A stretch of 64,000 bases of DNA from Erwinia sorbitola (GTDB lineage Bacteria > Pseudomonadota > Gammaproteobacteria > Enterobacterales > Enterobacteriaceae), in NCBI RefSeq assembly GCF_009738185.1, contig NZ_CP046509.1:2173501-2237500 (forward strand). The letters are read 5' to 3'. The notes under the pieces are model-generated. The model was given only the letters and a program-made list of their open reading frames with translations. It made no database searches and was not told where the DNA came from. Positions 17,616-25,854 of the stretch are shown here, one piece after another (within the stretch, counting starts at the first letter, position 1; each line of letters opens with the position of its first letter). Made by a program: the position numbers and the translations under genes.

Positions 17616-18440
17616 TCAGTTGTTTTGTCGCAGTGTACGTGGAGAAGAGCCAAATTCGCGTTTAAACAGCGTGGAAAAGTGATTGCTGTCACCAAAACCA
17701 CAGTGAAAGGCAATATCTGTTACGCGCATTTCACTGTGCCGCAGCAGATGGCGCGCCTCCAGCAGACGCAGGCGATTAAGATAACGCTGCGGAGTACTGC
17801 CGGTTTGCTGCTTAAGCTGGCGATGCAGGGTGCGCAGCGATAGCGAGAAGCGGTCGGCCAGTTTTTCCCACTCTATATCCTCACTGTAGTGATCCGCCAG
17901 CCAGTCCAGCAGCCCGCGCAGACGGCCATCCTGGTCGTCACTGCTGGCGGCACTGCATCCCTGACGTAACAGCACCAGCAGGCGCATAAAGTTCATCTCC
18001 TGTTCAGCCTGGCAGGCCATGCTGTCATTGAGCGGCGGCAGTTCTAACTGGTCAATCAGCTGCCTGGCCTGTGCCAGCACCTTATTGCCGATGCGCCAGT
18101 GGGAGGAGTAATGCCCATCCTGCTCCTGAGGCAGCAGATGCTGAAGACCCGAGAGGAAACGAAACGATTCCGGCCCGCGATACAGCACGTTAGTCAGGCA
18201 GAGATTCTCCGTCTGTTCGTACAGATGGCGGTCATGGCTGCGCACAAAGCAGACGCAGCCGCTGCACAATGGCTGTGACTGGCCGTTAAAGACATGAATC
18301 CCTGATCCCTGTTCAACAATGACGATTTCATGAAAATCATCGTGATGATGTTCCGGAAACACGCCCTGCGGTGCACGCGGCTCAATGGCCACCGGGAAGT
18401 GCCCGGTCGGGAAGAAATCAACGCTGTGTAAGACGGTCAT
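17616..18440 (-). CDS. rhaS: Rhamnose catabolic operon activator RhaS
   Basis: A 274-residue AraC-family regulator starting MTVLHSVDFFPTGHFPVAIEP, nearly identical to the E. coli start, so the ATG at 18440 is used although the frame is open further upstream. The C-terminal DNA-binding region has FSLSLRTLHRQLKQQTG and CGFGDSNHFSTLFKREFG. With L-rhamnose it activates rhaBAD and rhaT. GAGGA precedes the start. It is divergent from rhaB across a 309-bp regulatory region. Confidence 0.95.
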   Translation of the reverse strand: MTVLHSVDFFPTGHFPVAIEPRAPQGVFPEHHHDDFHEIVIVEQGSGIHVFNGQSQPLCSGCVCFVRSHDRHLYEQTENLCLTNVLYRGPESFRFLSGLQHLLPQEQDGHYSSHWRIGNKVLAQARQLIDQLELPPLNDSMACQAEQEMNFMRLLVLLRQGCSAASSDDQDGRLRGLLDWLADHYSEDIEWEKLADRFSLSLRTLHRQLKQQTGSTPQRYLNRLRLLEARHLLRHSEMRVTDIAFHCGFGDSNHFSTLFKREFGSSPRTLRQNN

Positions 18441-18625
18441 GATCGTTTCCTCTTTAACATTCAGGTAACAGAGTCTACGCAGCGCGGAAAAAAGGCACCT
18501 TGAATTTCTGACAGTGAAAGCGGCTATCCCGGTGATATTTTTAAGAAAGTACCGGGGAAAAGTGAGAAATGCGGCCAGCGTCACATCCTCCATTTCACCG
18601 CCATAAAACTGTTCTGCCACGGTTT

Positions 18626-18641
18626 TGTGAGCTGCTTCACG
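18626..18641 (+). promoter_or_regulatory. CRP site of the rhaS-rhaB region
   Basis: TGTGAGCTGCTTCACG is a strong CRP-type dyad (TGTGA-N6-TCAC). It lies immediately upstream of the RhaS site, the same arrangement as in the E. coli rhaBAD promoter, and provides catabolite control. Confidence 0.75.
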
Positions 18642-18644
18642 TAC

Positions 18645-18719
18645 ATCTTTGTCATGCTGCCAGCGGCCAGATCCGGTTGGCAGTAACAAGAAGGTAGCTA
18701 AATCAGGCTCTTTTACACT
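18645..18719 (+). promoter_or_regulatory. RhaS binding site and rhaBADM promoter
   Basis: Two inverted half-sites, ATCTTTGTCATGCTGCC (18645-18661) and CAGTAACAAGAAGGTAG (18681-18697), match the E. coli rhaB RhaS site closely in sequence and spacing. A -10 TACACT follows at 18714-18719; the downstream half-site overlaps the -35 position, as in E. coli. Confidence 0.75.
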
Positions 18720-18749
18720 GGTGACATTGAATCATCAGGAAGCTATTAC

Positions 18750-20222
18750 ATGAGCCTTCGTCACTTTGTTGCCATCGATCTTGGTGCTTCCAGCGGTCGC
18801 GTTATGCTGGCACAGCACGACTCACACAGCGGTGAAATTACGCTGAGTGAAATCAGTCGCTGCGTCAATCAGCTGGTCACGATTGATGATCGTCAGTGCT
18901 GGGATCTTGATGCACTGGAACGGTTTATTACCGCCGCACTGGAAAATATTGACCGGCAGGGCATTGTGCCGGAAAGCATCGGTATTGATACCTGGGCGGT
19001 GGATTACGTGCTGCTGGATGCGCAGGGCGGACGCGTCGGGCCTCCCGTTGCCTATCGCGATGACCGTACCCACGGCGTGATGGCTCAGGCCTGCCGTGAG
19101 CTGGGGCTCGACGCTATTTATCAGCGCACCGGTATCCAGTTCCTGCCATTTAATACGCTTTATCAGCTGCGGGCGCTGTGCCGCGATCGCGCTTCCGATC
19201 TGGCACGGGTCGCTTATGCACTGCTGATCCCTGACTATCTGCATTACCGGCTGACAGGCCAGCTTAACTGGGAATATACCAACGCCACCACCACTCAGAT
19301 GCTGAATATCACCAGCGGTGAGTGGGATGCAGAGCTGCTGCGCTGGAGCGGGGCGAATCCCTCCTGGTTTGGCAAGCCGTCGCAGCCCGGCCGACGGGTG
19401 GGCGTCTGGAGCAGCCCGTCAGGAAAAGAGATTCCGGTGGTGGCGGTTGCCACCCACGACACCGCCAGCGCGGTGCTGGCAACCCCGCTGAACGGTGAAA
19501 ACGCAGCCTATCTCAGTTCCGGAACCTGGTCATTAATGGGGTTCGAAAGCCGCCAGCCTTTTACCAGCCAGGCCGCGCAGGATGCCAATATCACCAACGA
19601 AGGCGGGGCCGAAGGGCGCTTTCGGGTGTTGAAAAATATCATGGGCCTGTGGCTGCTGCAGCGCGTATGCGACGAGCTGGCCATTACCGACCTCTGTCAG
19701 CTGATTGCTGATGCCGAACGGCAGCCCGCCTGCCAGTGGCTGATTAACGCAAACGATGAACGCTTTATTAACCCGTCCAGCATGGTGCGTGAAATTCAGG
19801 ATGCCTGCGCCCGTCAGCAAATGCCGGTGCCGGCGACTCCGGCGGAGCTGGCGCGCTGCATCTTCGACAGCCTGGCATTTTGTTACCGCCAGGTGTTGCT
19901 CGAACTGGAACAGCTGCGCGGCAGACGCTTCAGCCAGCTGCATATTGTCGGCGGTGGCTGTCAGAACCAGTTTCTCAACCAGCTCTGTGCCGATGCCTGT
20001 GGCATTCCGGTCTTCGCCGGCCCGGTGGAAGCTTCCACGCTGGGTAACATCGGCAGTCAGCTGATTGCCGCCGGAGCAGTGGCGGATGTCACGGCTTACC
20101 GCCAGCAGCTGAGTCAGCATTTCCCCCTTATCCGTTTTGACTCTCACGGTAGTGATCTGTTTCGCCGCAATCTGCCGCGCTTCCAGTCACTGACCTCTTC
20201 AGCAAAGGAGCTTTGTATATGA
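18750..20222 (+). CDS. rhaB: Rhamnulokinase
   Basis: A 490-residue FGGY-family sugar kinase that phosphorylates L-rhamnulose to L-rhamnulose-1-phosphate. The phosphate-binding opening FVAIDLGASSGRVML, the catalytic-aspartate region GIDTWAVDYVLLD, AYLSSGTWSLMGFES and the C-terminal LHIVGGGCQNQFLNQLCAD all match RhaB. CAGGAAGC precedes the ATG. The stop overlaps the rhaA start by 4 bp. Confidence 0.95.
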   Translation: MSLRHFVAIDLGASSGRVMLAQHDSHSGEITLSEISRCVNQLVTIDDRQCWDLDALERFITAALENIDRQGIVPESIGIDTWAVDYVLLDAQGGRVGPPVAYRDDRTHGVMAQACRELGLDAIYQRTGIQFLPFNTLYQLRALCRDRASDLARVAYALLIPDYLHYRLTGQLNWEYTNATTTQMLNITSGEWDAELLRWSGANPSWFGKPSQPGRRVGVWSSPSGKEIPVVAVATHDTASAVLATPLNGENAAYLSSGTWSLMGFESRQPFTSQAAQDANITNEGGAEGRFRVLKNIMGLWLLQRVCDELAITDLCQLIADAERQPACQWLINANDERFINPSSMVREIQDACARQQMPVPATPAELARCIFDSLAFCYRQVLLELEQLRGRRFSQLHIVGGGCQNQFLNQLCADACGIPVFAGPVEASTLGNIGSQLIAAGAVADVTAYRQQLSQHFPLIRFDSHGSDLFRRNLPRFQSLTSSAKELCI

Positions 20223-21475
20223 CCCAGGCAATCGAACAGGCTTTCGCCCTGGCTAAACAGCGTTTCGCCGAGATCGGTGTAGATGCAGAAGCCGCACTGG
20301 TACAGCTCGATCAGCTGCCCGTTTCCATGCACTGCTGGCAGGGCGATGACGTGCGCGGTTTTGAAAACCCGCAGGGCGCGCTGACTGGCGGTATCCAGGC
20401 CACCGGTAACTATCCGGGCCGTGCGCGTAATATCGAAGAGCTGCGTTCTGACCTTGACCAGGCAATGGCGCTGATCCCCGGGCCAAAACGCCTTAACCTG
20501 CATGCGATCTATCTGGAAAGCGATCAGGCGGTAAACCGCAATGAAATCAAGCCACAGCACTTTGCCGGCTGGGTAGCCTGGGCGCGCGATCGTCAGCTGG
20601 GCCTGGACTTTAACCCAAGCTGCTTCTCACATGAGCTGAGTGCCGATGGCTTTACCCTCGCGCACGGCAACGCTGAGATCCGCCAGTTCTGGATTGAGCA
20701 CTGCCAGGCGAGCCGCAAGGTGTCGGCTTATTTTGGTGAGCAGCTGGGTTCCGCCTCGGTGATGAATATCTGGGTACCGGACGGAATGAAGGATCTGACC
20801 GTTGACCGTCTGGCACCGCGCCAGCGTCTGATGGAGTCGCTGGATAAAGTGATCGGGGAAAAACTGAACCCGGCCCATCATATTGATGCGGTGGAGAGCA
20901 AGCTGTTTGGCATCGGTGCAGAAAGCTACACCGTTGGCTCAAATGAGTTCTGCCTTGGCTATGCCGCCAGCCGCCAGACCGCGCTTACCCTTGATGCGGG
21001 CCACTTCCATCCGACAGAAGTTATCTCCGATAAGATCTCCACCGCCATGCTGTACGTGCCGCGCCTGCTGCTGCATGTCAGCCGTCCGGTGCGCTGGGAC
21101 AGTGACCACGTGGTGCTGCTGGATGATGAAACCCAGGCGATTGCCAGTGAAATCGTGCGTCAGCGGCTGTTCGACAAAGTACATATCGGCCTCGACTTCT
21201 TTGATGCATCAATTAACCGTATTGCCGCCTGGGTTATCGGTACACGTAATGCAAAAAAAGCCCTGCTGCGTGCGCTGCTGGAGCCGGTAGAGATGCTGAA
21301 AGCGCTGGAAAACGACGGTGACTACACCGCACGTCTGGCGCTGCTGGAGGAGCAGAAATCCCTGCCGTGGCAGGCGGTATGGGAAGCCTGGTGTCTGCGC
21401 CACGATGTTCCGGCCGGGGCCAGCTGGTTAAAAGATGTGCGTCACTACGAACAACAGATTCTCAGCCAACGTTAA
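20219..21475 (+). CDS. rhaA: L-rhamnose isomerase
   Basis: A 418-residue metal-dependent isomerase converting L-rhamnose to L-rhamnulose. It contains the conserved LPVSMHCWQGDDV, AHHIDAVESKLFGIGAESYT, DAGHFHPTE and GLDFFDASINRIAAWVIGTR segments with the metal ligands. AAAGGAG eight bases ahead of the ATG at 20219 fixes the start; a TTG 6 bp earlier is less likely. It is translationally coupled to rhaB. Confidence 0.95.
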   Translation: MTQAIEQAFALAKQRFAEIGVDAEAALVQLDQLPVSMHCWQGDDVRGFENPQGALTGGIQATGNYPGRARNIEELRSDLDQAMALIPGPKRLNLHAIYLESDQAVNRNEIKPQHFAGWVAWARDRQLGLDFNPSCFSHELSADGFTLAHGNAEIRQFWIEHCQASRKVSAYFGEQLGSASVMNIWVPDGMKDLTVDRLAPRQRLMESLDKVIGEKLNPAHHIDAVESKLFGIGAESYTVGSNEFCLGYAASRQTALTLDAGHFHPTEVISDKISTAMLYVPRLLLHVSRPVRWDSDHVVLLDDETQAIASEIVRQRLFDKVHIGLDFFDASINRIAAWVIGTRNAKKALLRALLEPVEMLKALENDGDYTARLALLEEQKSLPWQAVWEAWCLRHDVPAGASWLKDVRHYEQQILSQR

Positions 21476-21484
21476 GGATGTAAT

Positions 21485-22327
21485 ATGAAAAAAATTCTCG
21501 ATTCCTGGTTTGTTCAGGGGATGGTTAAAGCCACCACCGATATGTGGCTGAAGGGCTGGGATGAACGTAACGGTGGTAATGTTTCGCTGCGTCTGTTGGA
21601 TGAAGAAGTGCAGCCGTTTGCGGCAGATTTCGATCGTCAGCCGCGTACGCTGGAACTGAGCCAGCCGGCCCCTCAGCTGGCCAATGACTGGTTTCTGGTT
21701 ACCGGTTCTGGCAAATTTTTCCGCAATGTGCAGCTCGATCCGGCCGACTGTCTGGTGCTGCTGCGCGTCAGCGAAGATGGCCGGGCCTTTACCATCCACT
21801 GGGGACTGTCCAACGGTGGCGTGCCAACGTCAGAGCTGGCGTCACATTTCCAGTCCCACAGCGTGCGTAAGCAGCTGACTAACGGTGCAGACCGCGTGAT
21901 TATGCACTGCCACGCCACTCATTTTATGGCGCTCAGTTACGTGGTGGATCTCGATTCTGCCAGCTTTACCCGCCTGTTATGGGAAGGCAGCACCGAGTGT
22001 CTGGTGGTATTTCCGGACGGTGTGGGAATTATACCGTGGATGGTTCCGGGAACTGATGGCATCGGCAGCGCCACCGCCGAGAAGATGCAGTCACATACGC
22101 TGGTGATGTGGCCGTTCCACGGTATTTTTGGCAGCGGGCCAACGCTTGATGAGACTTTCGGTCTGATCGATACGGCAGAGAAATCCTCAGAAGTGGTGGT
22201 GAAAGTGCTGTCGATGGGCGGCATGAAGCAGAGTATTACCACGGACGAACTGGTGGCGCTGGGCGAGCGTTTCGGTGTGAAACCCTGGCGCGCGGCGCTG
22301 GAAGCGAAGCACAGCCATGTTGCGTAA
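21485..22327 (+). CDS. rhaD: Rhamnulose-1-phosphate aldolase
   Basis: A 280-residue class II zinc aldolase splitting L-rhamnulose-1-phosphate to dihydroxyacetone phosphate and L-lactaldehyde, which AldA then oxidises. Visible are the N-terminal WFVQGMVKATTDMWLKGWDE, the phosphate-binding VTGSGKFFRNV, the zinc ligands in MHCHATHF and the PFHGIFGSGPTLDETFGL segment. It follows rhaA by 9 bp and overlaps rhaM by 11 bp. Confidence 0.95.
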   Translation: MKKILDSWFVQGMVKATTDMWLKGWDERNGGNVSLRLLDEEVQPFAADFDRQPRTLELSQPAPQLANDWFLVTGSGKFFRNVQLDPADCLVLLRVSEDGRAFTIHWGLSNGGVPTSELASHFQSHSVRKQLTNGADRVIMHCHATHFMALSYVVDLDSASFTRLLWEGSTECLVVFPDGVGIIPWMVPGTDGIGSATAEKMQSHTLVMWPFHGIFGSGPTLDETFGLIDTAEKSSEVVVKVLSMGGMKQSITTDELVALGERFGVKPWRAALEAKHSHVA

Positions 22328-22631
22328 AGCCTTTGTTATGCAGGTGCATCCTGACAAGCATCAGGAGTATCAGCAGCGGCATAACCCCATCTGGCCGGAG
22401 CTGGCGCAGACGCTGAAGGATCACGGGGCGCATCACTACAGTATATTTCTCGATGCGCCGCGCAATCTGCTGTTCGCGGTAGTGGAGATTGAGTCTGAGG
22501 AGCGCTGGAACGCGGTGGCGGAAACCGAGGTGTGTCAGCGCTGGTGGCGATCGATGAGTGAGCTGATGCCGTCGAATGCGGATAGCAGCCCGGTCAGTGC
22601 CGGGTTGCAGTCAGTGTTTTATTTAGAGTGA
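22317..22631 (+). CDS. rhaM: L-rhamnose mutarotase
   Basis: A 104-residue ferredoxin-like dimer that interconverts the alpha and beta anomers of L-rhamnose. It has the RhaM marks RKAFVMQVHPDKHQEYQQRH, HHYSIFLD and the WWRSMSELM end with the catalytic-site histidine and tyrosine context. It overlaps the end of rhaD and closes the operon. Confidence 0.93.
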   Translation: MLRKAFVMQVHPDKHQEYQQRHNPIWPELAQTLKDHGAHHYSIFLDAPRNLLFAVVEIESEERWNAVAETEVCQRWWRSMSELMPSNADSSPVSAGLQSVFYLE

Positions 22632-22648
22632 TAGCAGCCATTGAATTC

Positions 22649-22676
22649 CGCAGGGCGGGGTATGCCTCGTCCTGCG
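22649..22676. repeat. Single GGGCGAGG-type palindrome
   Basis: CGCAGGGCGGGGTATG followed by CCTCGTCCTGCG is an imperfect palindrome of the same family as the copies at 12590-12731 and 44498-44528. It again lies between convergent genes, rhaM and hpxO. Confidence 0.65.
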
Positions 22677-22732
22677 TCTGCCGCTGGCACCCGTGCCTTC
22701 TCTTACCAGAAACCCCCGCAGCCAAAACTAAT

Positions 22733-23890
22733 CTACGCCAGTGGCCCGCCCTGGATGGTCTCACACATGCCGCTGATAATCCGATCGCCGTTCTCCTGCC
22801 TTAATCCCGCATACCACTCGGCAGTTACAGCAGGATCTTTTGCATGGGTAACATCGCAGCGCTTACGTGCCTTCAGTACCAGCTCTTTCACCCGGTCGGC
22901 ACGCTTAAGCTGATAGCGCAGCAGGGAGTCTTCAATACTCAGCGAATTACTTTGCAGTGCCATCGCCAGCACTACTGCATCCTCCATTGCGGCGCAGCCG
23001 CCCTGGCCGATATCTGGCGTGGTGCTGTGCGCCGCATCACCCAGCAGCGCTACGCGGCCGTGAACCAGCCGGGCAAACGGTTCAATATCGTGGATCTCCA
23101 CGCGGTTAGTGGTTTCCGGATTAAGCTGCGCGATAAGGTGCTGAACCGGGGCCGCCCAGCCGGAGAAATACCGCGACAGATCGTCGCGCAGACTGCGGCG
23201 ATCCTCTGCTAAACCCTTTGGCAGCGGTACGTCAAAAAAGAAGTAAAAACGATTGCCGGCAATGGGCATCAGCGAGACACGTTTACCTTCACCCACAAAG
23301 GTCGTCCAGTGATCGGCCGCCGCCAGCGACTCATCAATTTCCACCAATCCGTTCCAGTTAACATAACCCGCATAACGGCGTTCGGCTGCATGGCCCAGTA
23401 CAGACTGGCGGATCACCGAGTGGGTGCCGTCGCAGGCAATCAGCAGGTCGCCGGAGGCGGTAGTGCCATCGTCAAAATAAGCGGTGACACTGTCACTTTT
23501 TTGTTCAACACGGCTTACGCGCTTGCCGAACTGGACTTTATCTCTCCCCCAGTTATCCAGCAGCATCGCCTGAAGTTCAGCGCGTGCGACCGGGTAAGGG
23601 CGTTCGCCCGAATCCTGCACCAGCGGCTCCAGACTAAACTGCGTCAGAGTCTCCGCGCTCTGGTAATCTTTATAGGCCATATAGTGCATCGGGCCGCCAA
23701 TGGCACGCAGGGCATCTTTCATTCCCAGATAGTTGAGGCATTTAACACCGTTAGGCCAGATGGAGATTGCAGCGCCAACCGGCTTAATCTCTTTCACCGC
23801 TTCAAACACCACGCTATCAATCCCGCAGCGTTTCAGCGCAATAGCTGCACACATGCCACCAATACCGGCACCAATGATAATTGCTTTCAT
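22733..23890 (-). CDS. hpxO: FAD-dependent urate hydroxylase
   Basis: A 385-residue flavoprotein hydroxylase very similar to Klebsiella HpxO, which converts urate to 5-hydroxyisourate with NADH and O2. Landmarks are the FAD motif IIGAGIGGMCAAIAL, the AGYVNWNGLVEIDESLAAAD stretch characteristic of HpxO, FVGEGKRVSLMPI and the ALLGDAAHSTTPDIGQGG flavin motif. The ATG at 23890 with AAGGAG upstream is chosen over one 33 bp earlier. A sigma-54 promoter and an NtrC site lie upstream, indicating use of urate as nitrogen source. The other purine genes (xanthine dehydrogenase, allantoinase) are not in the window, apart from guaD. Confidence 0.92.
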   Translation of the reverse strand: MKAIIIGAGIGGMCAAIALKRCGIDSVVFEAVKEIKPVGAAISIWPNGVKCLNYLGMKDALRAIGGPMHYMAYKDYQSAETLTQFSLEPLVQDSGERPYPVARAELQAMLLDNWGRDKVQFGKRVSRVEQKSDSVTAYFDDGTTASGDLLIACDGTHSVIRQSVLGHAAERRYAGYVNWNGLVEIDESLAAADHWTTFVGEGKRVSLMPIAGNRFYFFFDVPLPKGLAEDRRSLRDDLSRYFSGWAAPVQHLIAQLNPETTNRVEIHDIEPFARLVHGRVALLGDAAHSTTPDIGQGGCAAMEDAVVLAMALQSNSLSIEDSLLRYQLKRADRVKELVLKARKRCDVTHAKDPAVTAEWYAGLRQENGDRIISGMCETIQGGPLA

Positions 23891-23921
23891 CTGTTTCTCC
23901 TTCACGAGTCTGCCAGTAATC

Positions 23922-23938
23922 AAGCAATTTCCATACCA
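23922..23938 (-). promoter_or_regulatory. Sigma-54 promoter of hpxO
   Basis: Read on the reverse strand, TGGTATGGAAATTGCTT has GG and GC ten bases apart (forward-strand CC at 23936-23937, GC at 23924-23925). It matches TGGYAY-N5-TTGCT well. The start site would be near 23912, about 20 nt before the ATG. Confidence 0.65.
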
Positions 23939-24030
23939 GCCCCCGGTCAGGCAGAAAGTGCCGTCTGGCGGACTCTGTCAGCCAGGATGAAACAAAGGGT
24001 GCAGCAGCTCGCGGCGCAATAATAATGCAT

Positions 24031-24047
24031 TGCACGATTATGGTGCC
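24031..24047. promoter_or_regulatory. NtrC site upstream of hpxO
   Basis: TGCACGATTATGGTGCC matches TGCAC-N7-GTGCA at nine of ten fixed positions. It lies about 95 bp upstream of the hpxO -24 element, a normal enhancer position, in the region shared with the divergent racemase-like gene. Confidence 0.6.
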
Positions 24048-24144
24048 TTACGCGTGAAACTTTTGTACTGCGTTAACAGGTTTGACTGGTAATTTCTGGA
24101 ATATTTGCCACAGTAACCTTCTGCCCCCTCACTGAGATGCTGTT

Positions 24145-24777
24145 ATGACCATCATTGCCTGCCTGCATGCAGCCAGAAGCAATATAGAAGTATTTGAACA
24201 GGCGTTAACCGTGCTGGATTATGACGACGTTCAGCTTTTGCACCGCGTGGAGAGCGAGCTGTTTGCGCAGACGCAGGGGGAGGATGGCGTGACTGCCGAT
24301 ATTGTTGCCGCCACGCGTCAGGCTATTGAAGAACTTTGCCAGCAGGCCGATGCGGTGATTGTCACCTGCACCACGCTGGGCGTAGCAGTGTGGGAGGCTG
24401 AGTTCAGTAAACCGGTGCTGCGTGTCGATGCCACGCTGGCGAAAATTGCCTCACGTTATCACGGTACTATTCTGGTGCTGTGTACCGCGCAGTCAACGCT
24501 GGAGTCCACCACTCAGCTGTTCAGCGCCTTTATCCCCGGCGATCGGCTCTATGTTGAGCTGGTTCCCCGCGCCTGGGCCTGGTTTAATCAGGGAGACATT
24601 GACGGTTATCACCAGCAGATTGCTGACTATATTCAGCAGCGCCCTGAGTGCGCTCTCGGTTGCATCGTGCTGGCGCAGTCCTCAATGAGCGGGGCTGAAA
24701 AACGGGTGAACAGCACGCTGGCGGTACTGAGCGGCCCCCAGGTAAGTTTGCAGGCTGCTCTGGATATTGTTGATTAA
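24145..24777 (+). CDS. Aspartate/glutamate racemase-superfamily protein, one catalytic Cys missing
   Basis: A 210-residue protein with the two-lobed Asp/Glu/hydantoin racemase fold. The first catalytic-cysteine motif is present as VIVTCTTLGVAV (Cys75), but the second, normally of the form VLAC-T, reads IVLAQSSM with Gln178. A two-base racemase mechanism is therefore unlikely; a single-cysteine activity (decarboxylase or isomerase as in some superfamily members) or a binding role is possible. It is divergent from hpxO, so a link to purine or allantoin metabolism (compare allantoin racemase) can be considered but is not shown. Confidence 0.6.
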   Translation: MTIIACLHAARSNIEVFEQALTVLDYDDVQLLHRVESELFAQTQGEDGVTADIVAATRQAIEELCQQADAVIVTCTTLGVAVWEAEFSKPVLRVDATLAKIASRYHGTILVLCTAQSTLESTTQLFSAFIPGDRLYVELVPRAWAWFNQGDIDGYHQQIADYIQQRPECALGCIVLAQSSMSGAEKRVNSTLAVLSGPQVSLQAALDIVD

Positions 24778-24877
24778 CAGCGGGCCAGATATGGGAAAAA
24801 AACAGTAGTGTCAATGCGTAGAATGCTTATGCTTGTAAACACAAGAAGTTATATAACTGTGATTTCAGGATGATAAA

Positions 24878-25324
24878 ATGTTTGATCTGACCCTCGCTAT
24901 TCTGCTGTTTCTTGCCGCTTTAAGTTATTTCAGCCACAACCTTACCGTAACCATTGCGCTGCTGGTGCTGGTTGCTATCCGCATGACGCCGCTGCAACAG
25001 ACGTTTCCGTGGATTGAAAAGCAGGGAGTGACGGTGGGGATCATTATTCTGACTATCGGCGTGATGGCACCGATTGCCAGCGGTACGCTGCCAGCAACTA
25101 CCCTGATGCACTCCTTTTTAAACTGGAAATCACTGCTGGCAATCGCTGTCGGCATCTTCGTTTCCTGGGTTGGCGGGCGCGGCGTGGCATTAATGAGCAG
25201 TCAGCCTACGGTAGTGGGGGGCTTACTGATTGGCACCATAATCGGTGTTTCGTTATTCCGTGGCGTACCTGTGGGGCCGCTGATAGCCGCAGGGCTGGTG
25301 TCGTTGATGATCGGGAAATTCTGA
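24878..25324 (+). CDS. yeaL: DUF441 inner-membrane protein YeaL
   Basis: A 148-residue hydrophobic protein with four membrane segments, matching E. coli YeaL (DUF441/UPF0756) throughout, for example PWIEKQGVTVGIIILTIGVM, ASGTLPATTLMHSFLNWKS and the end RGVPVGPLIAAGLVSLMIGK. Function unknown. CAGGATGATAAA precedes the ATG. Confidence 0.92.
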   Translation: MFDLTLAILLFLAALSYFSHNLTVTIALLVLVAIRMTPLQQTFPWIEKQGVTVGIIILTIGVMAPIASGTLPATTLMHSFLNWKSLLAIAVGIFVSWVGGRGVALMSSQPTVVGGLLIGTIIGVSLFRGVPVGPLIAAGLVSLMIGKF

Positions 25325-25371
25325 GAAGATATGTTATCCTGCCGCCATAATTTTATCTGACAGAGAAACAT

Positions 25372-25797
25372 GTGAGCACTAAACAGGATAAGCGTAACAA
25401 ACGCGCCAAACTTAAGCAGAAACAGGCTAATAAAACCCGCGCCCACGGCCGCCAGATGGATGCCATCGGCCGCCAGAATTATGAAGCGACGCCAGAAATG
25501 GTAGAGCTGTTTACCACGCTGCCAGAGCTGGAAGAGAGCGGTGATATGCCGTTTGTTGGTCAGATCTATCACTGGTCGCTGGCAGAATATCAGTTTGACG
25601 GCAGCAACGATGAAGGCGATAAGTTGCAGGTCGCGGCGCTGTGCGTAATGTACATTCACTGGAAAACCAGCGACGGTGCAACCACCCTGGTGCAAAACGA
25701 GCTGATTGAAGCGGCGCTGCGCCTGGTGGAAGATAACGAAGCGTTTAAGCAGCGCTATCAGCAGGCAGAAGTAGAAGCAGGGATTAAAACTGCCTAA
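25372..25797 (+). CDS. Conserved-looking protein of unknown function, basic N-terminus
   Basis: A 141-residue soluble protein I do not recognise. The first 30 residues are very basic (KQDKRNKRAKLKQKQANKTR), suggesting nucleic-acid or ribosome contact. The rest is acidic and mainly helical, with the segment YHWSLAEYQFDGSNDEGDKL. Translation would start at GTG 25372 after a weak GAGA. It follows yeaL by 47 bp. Codon use and composition look like those of neighbouring genes, so I take it as real. Confidence 0.7.
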   Translation: MSTKQDKRNKRAKLKQKQANKTRAHGRQMDAIGRQNYEATPEMVELFTTLPELEESGDMPFVGQIYHWSLAEYQFDGSNDEGDKLQVAALCVMYIHWKTSDGATTLVQNELIEAALRLVEDNEAFKQRYQQAEVEAGIKTA

Positions 25798-25829
25798 AAA
25801 AAAGGGCAGGTGTCGTTACAGCACCTGCC
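25796..25829 (-). terminator. Reverse-strand terminator
   Basis: GGCAGGTG (25805-25812) pairs with CACCTGCC (25822-25829) around a nine-base loop. On the reverse strand the stem is followed by eight T residues (A run at 25796-25803). It would stop reverse transcription that has read through the repeat array from the isomerase gene at 26614. Confidence 0.7.
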
Positions 25830-25854
25830 AGTCATCCTGCCAACCCTACTATAT

